Source: Tuctoria greenei
Taxonomy: Eukaryota; Streptophyta; Magnoliopsida; Poales; Poaceae
Length of the DNA: 64,000 nucleotides
Direction: 5' to 3'
NCBI GenBank assembly: GCA_036927565.1
Contig: JAYESD010000001.1
Location: 274,671,560-274,735,559, forward strand
Program-made: the position numbers and the translations under genes
The notes under the pieces: generated by a model
What the model saw: only the letters and a program-made list of their open reading frames with translations
Databases searched by the model: none
What the model was told of the DNA's origin: nothing
Shown here: in pieces, positions 45,687 through 56,810 of the stretch
Numbering within the stretch: the first letter of the stretch is position 1
How the letters are laid out: every line of letters begins with the position of its first letter

Positions 45687-45701
45687 CACTACTACAAAAA
45701 G
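45687..45701 (+). other. Left terminal inverted repeat of CACTA-2
   Basis: CACTACTACAAAAAG, a common grass CACTA terminus. Preceded by TTG (45684-45686), which could be one copy of a 3-bp target duplication; the partner is outside the window. Confidence 0.8.
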
Positions 45702-46340
45702 CATTTTTACAGGTGCCTCAAATTTTCAAACACGGGCGGTCCTTAAAAATATGCGACTGTGATGACGAATGATATAATAACCATCTGTGATGACAGAACC
45801 ACACAGTCGGATTTTAAAGAACAACCGTCTGGGTAAATACATTATCTTCACAGACGGTTCTTATTTAAGAACCATCAATAATGCAATGAACTTCACAGAC
45901 GGATTTTAAGAAACAACCGCCTGGGTAAATACATGATCTTCATAGACGGTTCTTAATTAATAACCATCTGTAATGCAATGAACTTCACAGACGGATTTTA
46001 AGAAACAACCGCCTGGGTAAATACATGATCTCTGTTGGCGGTTCTTAATTAATAACCGTCTGTAATGCAATGAACTTCACAGATGGATTTTAAGGAACAA
46101 CCGTTTGGGTAAATACATGATCTTCATTGGCGGTTCTTAATTAATAACCGTCTGTAATGCAATGAACTTCATAGACGGTTCTTGATTAACAACGGCCTGA
46201 GAAGATCATGTATTTTCAGTGGCGGTCATTGTTTAAGAACCGTATGTAGTTGTTCAATTATCATAAGCGGTTTTCATTGAAATTACATGGATGTAGTTGC
46301 AATTATCACAACCGTATGTAGTCGTGCAGGCAAAATTGTA
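45702..46340. repeat. Left subterminal repeats of CACTA-2, about 91-bp period
   Basis: The motif CTTCACAGACGGATTTTAAG recurs at 45892, 45983 and 46074. Units pair AGACGGTTCTTA with TAACCGTCTG in inverted orientation, so each can fold. Likely binding sites for the TNPA-like protein (inferred from En/Spm). Confidence 0.85.
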
Positions 46341-46536
46341 TCAGGAAAAAACACAGATGAGCTAGCGGATACTAGTACAGTAATGCATTATAGGAAATGC
46401 TCGATCACCAGTGAGGCTGGCTCAATTGTGATAATACACCATTAGAGGCTTTACAATTGTTCAAAGATAATTTCTTTACACACTGAACAAAAATCATGCT
46501 ACATTCATTGTAGATCGACGATGAAGCTCCCATCGA

Positions 46537-47376
46537 TCAATCTAAATTGTACCGTCCTGCTTGCTCCCGAACACGTCTCTTATATTCCGCTGGATCCTAA
46601 AAATATTGACATTATTTAAATTAACAAATGTCGAAGGAGGAATGAATAACCTACATTGGTCACTAAGTCAAAGTGTCATCTAACCTTGATAAGTAGATTA
46701 TAGCAATCATTTTCAACATCAGGCACATTTGGCTGATGCAGCAAACGCTGAACTTCAAGTAGTATAGTTTTGATTGTAAAAGCACTGCACCACCCCTACG
46801 AAATATAATTTAAGCAATATAAGAAACCAGTTCAAATAAGTTCAACAACAATTATAAGTAATAATTACATGAACAAAATAGGTCTATCTTACAGTCTCTT
46901 GATCAAGAATCCCGATGCAGAGTGCTCCCGAACGATGGACATTTGGGTGGAAGAACCCAATTGGAAAGGCGCATCTTGGAGGCACCAAGGGATAGTCCTC
47001 AGAGAAGGAGATTGTCAGGGGGTAGTAACCATCTTCCCATTCAGTCTACAAAAGAAATTTATTAATAGGAGGACGATGGTTAAACTCATATTGTGCTTGT
47101 TCTTCATGACTTACCCCTTCTTTACCGGGGACGATGCACTGCCACTTCAATAAATCTCCCGATTCAGGCTTCGCAGAGAAACCCTATGCGGAGAAATTGA
47201 AAATACCAAAAACAAACAAGACAGAAAAACAAACTATAGTTAAGTTCATCAGTCCATTACAGATACATATGTATATACAACCATGTGACCGGTGTGCCAT
47301 ATGTACATACATGGGGATGGTTCTTGCGCCACGCCAAGCGCTCCTCCTTCAATCGGCTACACGCCAAAGACATCAT
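46537..47376 (-). CDS. SUMO-conjugating E2 enzyme (UBC9/SCE1 type), five exons, carried by CACTA-2
   Basis: Exons on the minus strand: 47376-47311, 47183-47115, 47045-46893, 46795-46685 and 46596-46537. All introns have GT..AG ends and all junctions keep the frame; there is no internal stop. The product is 152 aa (151 if the second Met at 47373 is used), against about 160 for plant SCE1. UBC9 hallmarks in order: RLKEERLAWRKNHPH, GYYPLTISFSEDYP, the HPN motif in GFFHPNV, the catalytic Cys in SGALCIGIL, and DPAEYKRRVREQA at the end. The first intron falls after NHPH, where UBC9 has GF next. It would take SUMO from the E1 and pass it to targets. A few residues are missing in the second exon, and WRPAIT is changed to WCSAFT. 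It lies 137 bp downstream of TNP2 on the same strand. The family call is strong; activity is unknown. Confidence 0.9.
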
Positions 47377-47512
47377 TATCTGAAAGACCAAACTTCCAAA
47401 CTTCCAAATCATTGAGTCCAAACGCATATGTACACAAATACAAAAGGACACAATCCATATACCAACATTGTTCTGAGTTGATTTCAGAAGATACAAATAT
47501 ATATAATATATA

Positions 47513-50500
47513 TCATCTCGCATTGCTATATACATTTTTTCCAGCATTGACATCTTCTCGCATATAGGGTTTCAAATTCTTTTTAATGCTTCTCTCTACG
47601 CGCTTGATGTTTTCTGGTTCGGTGAAAAGGTACATCTCTTCATACTGATTATATTCCTCTTCATTATCTCCCACATTGTCAACCCCAACAATATTTTGCT
47701 TTCCAGAAACAACTACATGCAACTTCTCAGTTTCTTGATCTTGAACATAAAAAACTTGTGCAACATTATCGGCGAGAACCCACAGGTCATCTTTGTAACC
47801 CACTTTATTCAAGTCTACCAGTGTCAGCCCGTAATTGTCCACTTTCAAACCATCAGGATGTTTGACCCATTGGCACTTAAATACGGGCATTACCATTCTT
47901 TCGCCATAATCGAGTTCCCATATTTCCTCTATGAACCCGAAGTATGTGGTCTTCTGCCCTTGTGAATCATAAGCCTCAATACGAACACCACTATTTTGTG
48001 CAACACTCTTACCGTCTTTTTCTTTAGTGTAAAATGTGTAACCATTGATGTCATATGCTTGCCATGATGTTACCAAAGCAGATGGGCCACAAGCTAACTT
48101 CTTCATTGTTGCCTCTTCTATAGTGTTTCCATATGATATATTTTTGTCCATTAACCATTCAGTGAAACATTTTCTGTGCCCTTTCATGATCCAGTCCTCT
48201 TTGCGGTCTTGGTTTTTATCACAAAGCTCAATTTGGTGTTCCTCGATGTACGGCTCAGCTATTGCGAGCTGTTGTAGTACACCAAAATGTGCACGGTGTA
48301 CATTCTTGTAATCTTGAACAATGAAAGTTTTCTTACCCACTTTGCCTCTCCCACGTAGTCTACCCTCATGTACTGGTATAGGCACACCTATTGATTTTCC
48401 ATCTTTGATGTAATCAGCGCAACCCTCAATCGCTTCTTCAGTAGTGTATCCTTCCATAATTGAACCCTCTGGGTGAGCACGGTTCCGCACATAACCTTTT
48501 AATACTCATAAATATCTCTCCAACGAAAACATATGATCAACAAGATGTATGATTAGGTGTACTTGCATATCAAAAAAGGATGGTGGGAAACACATCTCAA
48601 GCTTGCACATTGTCTCGACGATGTATGTTTTCAGATAGTCTAAATCTTCACGTGCTATCACCTTTTGCGATACTGCATTGAAGAAGTAACACAAACGTGT
48701 GATGACAACTTTTATATGCTCAGGTTTGATTACTCTTATTGCAATGGCAAGGAAAACTGTCATCATCATGTGACAGTCGTGAGAATTATAACCAAATAAA
48801 GACAAGTCTTTCATCGAGACTAGTTTGCGGATATTGGATGAGAAACTTGTGGGCACTTTGATCCCACGCAAGCATTCGCAAATTGCTTTTTTCTCTTCTA
48901 GCGTCAAGTTGTAGCTGGCTGGGGTAAGGTAATGCTCCCCGTTCGCCTTTTCTACTGGATGAAGCTCTGGTCTCAAATCAAGATTTACTAGGTCCATACG
49001 TGAATTTAATCCATCCTTTGTTTTCCTCGGCATGTCCAGCAAGGTCCCAATGATGCTGTCAAATACATTCTTTGTAACGTGCATCAAATCAATACTATGG
49101 CAAAATTCCAGATTCTTCCAATATGGAAGATACTTGAAAAAATTGATTGTTTCTTGAAAGCCATGTCAGTTGTACCATCTAAAGATGTACTTTTCTTTCT
49201 CTTAATTCCTTTACTCTTTTTTCCCTTACCGAAAGCAATATGAATGTTCTTGACCATTTCAAACACAAGTTTTCCACTGTAAGGTTTCGGTGTAGTATCT
49301 TTTTTGATTTTGTTATCAAATTGTTCTTTCATCTTCCTATACTTGTGTGTATCTGTCAAGAACCGTCGATGTCTCATGTACACCGTCTTTCTGGATGAAG
49401 TGAGGTATAGAAATCCAGTTCTATCCACGCACCTAATGCAACCTTTCTTCCCTTTCATTTGTCCCGATAATGTAAACAGTCCGGGATAATCATGCACGGT
49501 AACGAATATCATTGCTCTTAGCGTGAAATACTCCCGCTTGTACTCATCCCATGTACGTACCCCTTCATTCCACAATTTCGCCATATCTTCCATTAAAGGT
49601 TCCAAGAACACATCAATTTTCAGACCTTGGATAAGAACAGATAATAAGATATATTTCCTTTTGTGACACAACCACGTCGGTAGGTTGTACATAGTTAAGA
49701 CCATGGGCCATGTGCTGTGTATGCTCCTTTTTTCACCAAACGGATTCATTCCATCTGTACCCAAGACAAACCTCACATTTCTGATTTCCTTCGCAAATTC
49801 TGGATACTGAATATCAAAATTTTTCCACTGCGTTGCATCACTAGGGTGTCGTATATGTTTTTCATTCTTCTTGCGTTGCTCGGAATGCCAACGCATAAGT
49901 TCAGCCTCCCTAGGGTTTGAGAACAAACGCTTCAAGCGATCAATTACCGGAAGGTACCACATCACCAATGCAGGAATTTTTCTCTTATTCTCCCCGTCTG
50001 CATCGCCAGAAGTATCGTCATCGTCACCTTCAGGACCAATAATAAACTTCTTATTCTTCTGAGTCTTTTTCATGTTGGTAACATACTGGTGATTGTAGTC
50101 CTTCTTGTATCTACTGACACCACAAATGGGGCATCTAGTTGCGAGCTCATGCTCTTTGCGATACAGAATACAATGGTTCACACAAGCGTGTATTTTTGTC
50201 ACACCTAGTGCCATCGGGAAAAGAAGTTTCTTCGCTTTATAAGTGCTTCTGGGCAGTTTATTTGGATTTGGAAGAATTTCTGCCAGAAGATTCAAAAGAT
50301 CAGAGAAACTACAATCGGACCATCCGTGCGTAGCTTTCAACTTTAGTAGTTCTAAGACTGCACGCAATGTAGTAAACTCTTTATCACAACCGTTTGATTC
50401 ATCATCTAAAAGCTCTGTCGCCGCATTCTGCAATGTCTCCATTTTACTTAAACCTTTTCTTGCTCCCATAGAAGTCAGTACATATGGTTCAATGTGACGC

Positions 50501-50868
50501 AACATCTCCTCACAATCGAACTCATCATCATCATCATCACCAGCTTGATTGTCACTACCATCATCGATATGAACATTATCATCATCTGAGCCTCTCTCAT
50601 CATCTTTATCCACATCATGTGTATCTAACTCACCATGTTCTGTCCATATTGTGTAGTTATTTTTGAAACCTCTTTTCACCAAATGAGATTGGATTACTAT
50701 AGTATCCGTCCAAGCAATCTTATTTTCGCAGTCGATACATGGACATAATATGTCATCTGTCTTTTGCAACTTCGCATGTCTCTTGGATGCTTCAATAAAA
50801 TTTGCAACATTATGAATGTACATAGGATCGGGTCTTGGCATGTTATACATCCACGCTCGACGGTCCAT
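47513..50868 (-). pseudogene. TNP2-type transposase of CACTA-2, nearly intact
   Basis: From ATG 50868 (MDRRAWMYNMPRPDP): transposase-associated domain with CPCIDCEN, a Transposase_21 core with ATRCPICGVSRY, RWHSEQRKKNEKHIRHPSDA, GTDGMNPFGEKRS, YNLPTWLCHKRKY and CIRCVDRTGF, then MHVTKNVFDSIIG, a DUF4218-like part (ETMCKLEMCFPPSFFD, RNRAHPEGSIMEGY) and a C-terminal DUF4216 domain (VAQVFYVQD). Only two lesions: a one-base shift in the T run near 49165 and a TGA near 48499-48501 just after LERYL. No introns are needed. This gene supplies the DDE-type enzyme that excises the element. It is far better preserved than its CACTA-1 relative, and either lesion could be a sequencing or assembly error. 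I see no frame change elsewhere. Confidence 0.88.
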
Positions 50869-52019
50869 GCTTCAATAATAGAATTTTTGTCAGATTTACA
50901 AAATTTGGCCACAAATATTCTCTAAAGGTCTTCTATAAAATGAATTTACAGAGACATAACAAGTACGATTAGGGCGACTAATGTAGGAGACGGGCGACGT
51001 CTTGAGGCGGACGGAGTCAAAGGGGGAAACAGGCCCAGCAGCATGGGCTAGGTCTGGGTGGGATCCGGTCCGTTATATCGGGAAACAGGCCCAGATGCAT
51101 CTTATATATATTACAATAGCATCTGTTAATTAAACATCATATTCATGTCACATAATAGGTACAAAAAGGAAACAATCCATATAGTCCATACATCAATATA
51201 CCAGAACACAATCCATACAATCCTTACACATGCAAAAGGACAGAATCCATATACCAGAACACACAAAACTAACAGCTTATCAGCTAATGAAAATATACAA
51301 AGAAAAAGTAAAGAAACTACATTTACCTTGCAGAGGCGTCAGCACGGTGGGGAGGCGTTAGCACGGTGGGCCGGCTGGGTGGAGAAGTGGCGGTGCGGGG
51401 TTGAGCGGCGGCGCGGCAGTATGGGCTGGGCGGCGGAGCGGCGGCGCGGCGCAGAGGAAATTCAACAGCCTTGCGGCGTCGATATAAATTCTCCAGGGTT
51501 GCATTTTGACCGCGGTGAGAGGTCCTTATATAGACGTCGGTTTTTCACAGGTGGTTTTTAACTTTATCGCAGACGGGTTTTACTTACCAACCGCCTGAGA
51601 AAATGTTTATTAATTAAGAAGTAAATATCTTCACAGGCTATTGGTACTTAATAACCGCCTAAGAAGATTTTTATCTCAAGCGGGTATTACTTAACAACAG
51701 TCTGAGATAATGCCAACTGAACAAAATATTTTTAAAACTTGTATAGCTGACATTGTAATGTTTTGGTAAATATCAAATTAATTTCTACTCACATATTATT
51801 CAAATTTCTGTATCATAAAAAAAAGTTCCTTCACTCAAAATTGTTGGTATGAACATATTTGTAAAATTTATACATGTATGAATTTTTTTAATTTTTTTAA
51901 AAGCACTCCAACATGTCAAACTTCAAATTATCCACTAGTATTCATTGACACTTGATTGAAATATGTACAAAACACAAGAAATATGTACAAGAACACTTGA
52001 TTGAAATCCTAAAACTACA
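50869..52019. other. Upstream region of TNP2 and first interior repeat block
   Basis: No gene is supported. Near 51330-51500 there is a GC-rich patch (CGGCGGCGCGGCG-like) that could be a TNP2 leader exon. From 51535 on, CAGGTGGTT/AACCGCCTGAG motifs and the hairpin repeats of the element begin. 51730-51930 is AT-rich and recurs at 55100-55320 and 55900-56110. Confidence 0.5.
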
Positions 52020-52457
52020 CTACGGCCCCGCCTCCTCCATCCTCTCCGCCAACTTCTCAAACCCCGCCAAGCGGTCCTCCTCCGACTCGTCGTCATCGTC
52101 GTCGTAGTCGTCACCATGGTGGTGGTCGCCGTCGTCGTCGCCGTCGTTGGAGGACGACTCGTCGTCATCATCGTCATCATCGTCATCGTCGTCCTCCTCC
52201 TCCTCTTCCTCCTCCTCCTCCTCCTCCTCCTCCTCCTCCTCCTCCTCCTCCTCCTCCTCCTCCTCCTCCTCCGGCAACGATGCAGCAGGAGAGTGGGTCG
52301 GCTGCTCCGGCTGAGCCGATTGCTCTGGCTGTACCGGTGGCTCCGACTGCACCGGCGGTGGAACGCGCTGGTCGTCATTCACCCTCTCAGGGGAGCTGCA
52401 GCGTATCCGCTTGCAGGGTGGCTGCCTCGGCGGGCTAGGTGGCGGAAGGTTGGCCAT
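52020..52457 (-). CDS. Small acidic-tail protein of CACTA-2, copy 1 (core domain deleted)
   Basis: The start is at ATG 52457 (MANLPPPSPPRQPPCKRIRC), which lines up with the copy at 57233. The N-terminal signature MA-x-LPPPSPxRxPPC...RCSSPE is shared, then a Pro/Gln/Val-rich region, then 26 Glu codons (52271-52194) followed by 11 Asp codons and a second acidic stretch, ending EKLAERMEEAGP. It is 145 aa. The conserved core of the other copies (LGLGTLP ... GHYLYAL ... GRRTLV) is missing between NDDQR and the Pro-rich part. The tail is longer. The function is unknown; the extreme charge suggests a disordered, possibly nucleic-acid or chromatin-interacting tail, which is inference only. Confidence 0.7.
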   Translation of the reverse strand: MANLPPPSPPRQPPCKRIRCSSPERVNDDQRVPPPVQSEPPVQPEQSAQPEQPTHSPAASLPEEEEEEEEEEEEEEEEEEEEEEEEEEDDDDDDDDDDDESSSNDGDDDGDHHHGDDYDDDDDESEEDRLAGFEKLAERMEEAGP

Positions 52458-52559
52458 GGCTGTGGTGGTTCGTCGGCGCCGGGCTAGGAGAGGTGGAACG
52501 ATGGAAGAAGAAGAAAGGAGTGCAAAAGTTCTGTGCTTGTACATAACCGACGACGCGCC

Positions 52560-52567
52560 TTATATAT
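52560..52567 (-). promoter_or_regulatory. TATA box of the acidic-protein gene, copy 1
   Basis: On the minus strand TATATAAG stands about 105 bp upstream of ATG 52457, a normal spacing for a plant promoter plus short leader. Confidence 0.55.
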
Positions 52568-52608
52568 GGTCTGTGCGGAGTAGACGAGGGAGCGGTTCGT
52601 TTCCCGCG

Positions 52609-53785
52609 CATTGAACTCTTTGCGGACCTCGTGCGGCGCACAATTAAACCACTGTGGAAGACGATCTTCAGAGATCCTTCCGTCGCACGCGTCCCTACAC
52701 CACGGCTTCTCAACTTCTCCGCAGACCTCGTGCGGCGCGTCAGTTAATTAACACTTCTCAGGCCGTTAATTAACATATTGTAGTTTCAAAAATGTTTATC
52801 TCAAGCGGGTATTACTTACAAACCGCCTGAGGAAAATAGCATTTGTTGTATCTTTTTTATGTTCTGACCAATTTCAAAGGATTTATGAAGTGAAATTTAA
52901 TTTTAACCCTTACTTATCAATAATAATACAAGAAAGTGGATTTTTGCCTTTTTAAAGGACCACATTTAATCAAGAACATTAATTCAGAAGAAGTAAAAAT
53001 CTTCACATGTGGTTGGTACTCACCAACCGTCAAAGAATATATATATCTCAGACGGATATTACTTATCAACCGCCTGAGATAATTCCCGATACTGTTCTTC
53101 AGTTTCCTTATCCCTTGCTTCTTTTTTATTTAGATTCCAATATAAATACTCAAACATGTTTACATTCTGCAAATTTTGTTCAAATTTGATGATTCTTTCT
53201 TCTACATTTGTATAAAATTAACATCTACCACCTGAACAAAATATTTTGTTCATTGCGCATTGAACTCTTTGCAAACCTCGTGCGGCGCACAATTAAACAA
53301 CTGTGGAAGACGATCTTCAGAGATCCTTCCGTCGCACGCGTCCCTGCACCACGACTTCTTAATTTCTCTGCAGACCTCGTACGGCGCGTCAGTTAATTAA
53401 CATCTTCTTAGGCCCTTAATTAACATCTTGTAGTTTCAAAAATGTTTATCTCAGACGGTTACTACTTAACAATCGCCTGAGATAATGCCCGATACTGTTC
53501 TTCAGTTTCTTTATCCCTTGCTTCTTTTTTATTTAGATTCCAATATAAATACTCAAACATGTTTACATTCTGCAAATTGTGTTCAAATTCGATGATTCTT
53601 TCTTCTACATTTGTATAAAATTAACATCTACCAACTGAACAAAATATTTTGTTCATTGCGCGTTGAACTCTTTGCAGACCTCATGCGGCGCACAATTAAA
53701 CCACTGTGGAAGACGATCTTCAGAGATCCTGCTTCTTAACTTCTCCGCAGACCTCGTGCGGCGCGTCAGTTAATTAACATCTTCT
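52609..53785. repeat. Three direct copies of a ~140-bp GC-rich segment with CTCGTGCGGCGC
   Basis: A segment from CATTGAACTCTTTGC through GACGATCTTCAGAGATCC to CGTGCGGCGCGTCAGTTAAT occurs at about 52609-52750, 53258-53400 and 53658-53780 (the last is internally shortened). The first copy lies in the upstream region of the acidic-protein gene. The copies alternate with AT-rich filler and GGCGG hairpins. Confidence 0.8.
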
Positions 53786-53868
53786 CAGGCGGTTGGTACT
53801 TACCAACCGCCTGAGAATATATTTGTCTCGGGGACGGGTGTTACTTACCAACTGCCTGAGATAAGCCC

Positions 53869-54516
53869 ATGGAGTTCCCCTTGCCGCACGATATTGCGGT
53901 CCTGATCGCGGGGTGGGTCGCTGCAACCTCCATCCAAACCATGGACGACCTCTCCAGTCTGCGCGCCACCTACAAGGCCATGCACGCGGCGTGCCGTGAT
54001 CCCACCATGGGCAGGCACGTGGCGCTGGAGCGGGAGAGCAGCTGGGAGTGGTTCCAACGACACGGGAACGGGAGCTATGACGCCCTCGTGGAGCGCCTGG
54101 CCAACGTGGGCAACCCTCATGCGTGCTACGTCACCGGGTTCGACCTCGTCTTCAACTACGGCCACGCGCACGCGCAGCGGGACACCCAGTTCCTTGCCCG
54201 GGCGGCCGCGAACGGCCACAAGGTGGCGGCCTACGTCCTCGCCATGCTCCACTACGACACCGACCGCGGGGACCACGACGCCCTCGAGTATATCCGGCTG
54301 GTCGAAGGCGAGGCCCACGTCGGCAACAACTCGGTCGGGTCCGTCACGATGAAGAGGACCAACAAGGAGTGTTGCCGGTGTCGGAATCAAGCCATGCAGA
54401 GGCTCGACGTTTTCGTGAGCTGGAGGTTACTGCGTAGGCCTCCTCGCGGACCGCCGCCGGTGGCGCTGCTCGACATTGACGATGGCATTTGCCGCTGCCC
54501 AACAGGGGGGAACTAG
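53869..54516 (+). CDS. Captured F-box gene (grass At2g35280-like type) inside CACTA-2
   Basis: ATG 53869 opens a 215-aa frame without introns. The first 50 residues are an F-box: LPHDIAVLIAGWVAATS, DDLSSLRATYKAMHAACRDP. Then NPHACYVTGFDLVFNYG and a Sel1-like segment LARAAANGHKVAAYVLAMLHY follow, the layout of a large grass F-box family. After about residue 150 the family's usual C-terminus (a Cys-rich end) is not recognisable, so the 3' end is replaced or frameshifted. The GC content is much higher than the AT-rich surroundings. Both flanks are CACTA hairpin repeats (53786-53868 and 54870 on). F-box proteins choose targets for SCF ubiquitin ligases; whether this copy is expressed is unknown. 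Confidence 0.75.
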   Translation: MEFPLPHDIAVLIAGWVAATSIQTMDDLSSLRATYKAMHAACRDPTMGRHVALERESSWEWFQRHGNGSYDALVERLANVGNPHACYVTGFDLVFNYGHAHAQRDTQFLARAAANGHKVAAYVLAMLHYDTDRGDHDALEYIRLVEGEAHVGNNSVGSVTMKRTNKECCRCRNQAMQRLDVFVSWRLLRRPPRGPPPVALLDIDDGICRCPTGGN

Positions 54517-54639
54517 GGGCCTGCCTGCTGCGGCAGGCGAGGGTGGTCCGAGACCGTCTTCTGTACTGAGAACTATAGGATTGAGCGCGAGTATGACCTG
54601 TTCTCCCATAACGTGTTGTACTCTATGGGTTATATTAAA

Positions 54640-56540
54640 AAATGTCCACTGAAAAAATAAATGAAAAAAGCATTATATTCATCAAGATAGAAAAATGAAA
54701 AATAGCATTTGTTGTATGTTTTTTATGTTCTGACCAATTTCAAAGGATTTATGAAGTGAAATTTAATGGTAACCTTTACTTATCAATAATATTACAAGAA
54801 AGTGGATTTTTGCCTTTTAAAGGACCACATTTAATCAAGAATATTAATTAAGAAGAAGTAAATATCTTCACAGGCGGTTGGTACTTACCAACCGCCTGAA
54901 AATATATTTATCTCACGCGGGTATTACTTAACAACCGCCTGAGATAATGCCCGATACTGTTCTTCAGTTTCCTTATCCCTTGCTTTTTTATTTAGATTCC
55001 AATATAAATACTCAAACATGTTTAGATTCTGCAAATTGTGTCTAAATTCGATGATTCTTTCTTCTACATTTGTATAAAATTAACATCTACCACCTGAACA
55101 AAATATTTTTAAAACTTGTATAGCTGACATTGTAATGTTTTGGTAAATATCAAATTAATTTCTACTCACATATTATTCACATTTGTGTATCTCATAAAAA
55201 AAGTTCCTTCACTCAAAATTGTTGGTATGAACATATTTGTATAATTTATACATGTATGATTTTTTTTAATTTTTTTAAAAGCATTCCAACATGTCAAACT
55301 TCAAATTATCCACTATTCTAACTAAATGCTCATATTCATATGAGGCATTCATCAAATTATGAACACACATTGATTCAAAAAATTTTAAAAAAATATGAAA
55401 AAATTCATAGAGGTTGGTATGATGAGTAAAAATGTCCACTGAAAAAATAAATGAAAAAAGCATTATATTCATCAAGATAGAAAAATGAAAAATAGCATTT
55501 GTTGTATGTTTTTTATGTTCTGACCAATTTCAAAGGATTTATGAAGTGAAATTTAATGGTAACCTTTACTTATCAATAATATTACAAGAAAGTGGATTTT
55601 TGCCTTTTAAAGGACCACATTTAATCAAGAATAATAATTAAGAAGAAGTAAATATCTTCATAGGCGGTTGGTACTTACCAACCGCCTAAAAGTATATTTA
55701 TCTCAGGCGGGTATTACTTAACAACTGCCTGGGATAATACCCGATACTGTTCTTCAGTTTCCTTATCCCTTGCTTCTTTTTTATTTAGATTCCAATATAA
55801 ATACTCAAACATGTTTAGATTCTGCAAATTGTGTCTAAATTCGATGATTCTTTCTTCTACATTTGTATAAAATTAACATCTACCACCTGAACAAAATATT
55901 TTTAAAACTTGTATAGCTGACATTGTAATGTTTTGGTAAATATCAAATTAATTTCTACACACATATTATTCACATTTGTGTATCTCATAAAAAAAGTTCC
56001 TTCACTCAAAATTGTTGGTATGAACATATTTGTATAATTTATACATGTATGAATTTTTTTAATTTTTTTAAAAGCATTCCAACATGTCAAACTTCAAATT
56101 ATCCATCATTCTAACTAAATGCTCATATTTATATGAGGCATTCATCAAATTATGAACACACATTGATTCAAAAAAGTTTAAAAAATATGAAAAAATTCGT
56201 AGAGGTTGGCATGATGAGTAAAAATGTCCACTGGAAAAATAAATGAAAAAATCATTATATTCAAAAAGATAGAAAAATGAAAAATAGCATTTGTTGTATG
56301 TTTTTTATGTTCTGACCAATTTCAAAGGATTTATGAAGTGAAATTTAATGGTAACCTTTACTTATCAATAATATTATAAGAAAGTAGATTTTTGCCTTTT
56401 AAAGGACCACATTTAATCAAGAATATTAATTAAGAAGAAGTAAATATCTTCACAGGCGGTTGGTACTTACCAACCGCCTGAAAATATATTTATCTCAGGC
56501 AGGTATTTCTTACCAACCGATTGAGATAACCTTCTTCTCA
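54640..56540. repeat. Tandem array of a ~790-bp unit, about 2.4 copies
   Basis: The unit begins AATGTCCACTGAAAAAATAA at about 54640, again at about 55430 and 56225. It includes GCATTTGTTGTATG, a CATTTAATCAAGAAT segment, a GGCGG hairpin, ATTTAGATTCCAATATAAAT and a long AT-rich part. The units are nearly identical. Partial copies lie at 52840-53100 and 53490-53640. No genes are seen in it. Confidence 0.85.
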
Positions 56541-56810
56541 GACGTGAAATTCTAATTAACGATGAACACACTACACATTCATTCAATCACACAGTTGAAG
56601 AACACACAATATACTCCTTCATTAACAATATTCAATCACACATCTCACAAAAGAACACACAAGATGCATAATATTTACACAAGAACACACAAGATACACA
56701 AGTAATATTCAATCACATAGATGAACAAAGATAGATTTCATTCATTAACAATATTTACAAAACAGAAGCAACTAAAAACGACAAAAAGAAAAACTAATTA
56801 AATCCTACTC

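Noticed and set aside
47257..47553. 98-codon minus-strand open frame containing LKEERLAWRKNHPH read straight through
   Set aside because: The frame runs on into the intron after NHPH; the spliced five-exon UBC9 model explains the sequence much better.
53845..54390. 181-codon minus-strand open frame over the F-box gene
   Set aside because: GC-rich shadow of the plus-strand F-box frame, which has clear family motifs.
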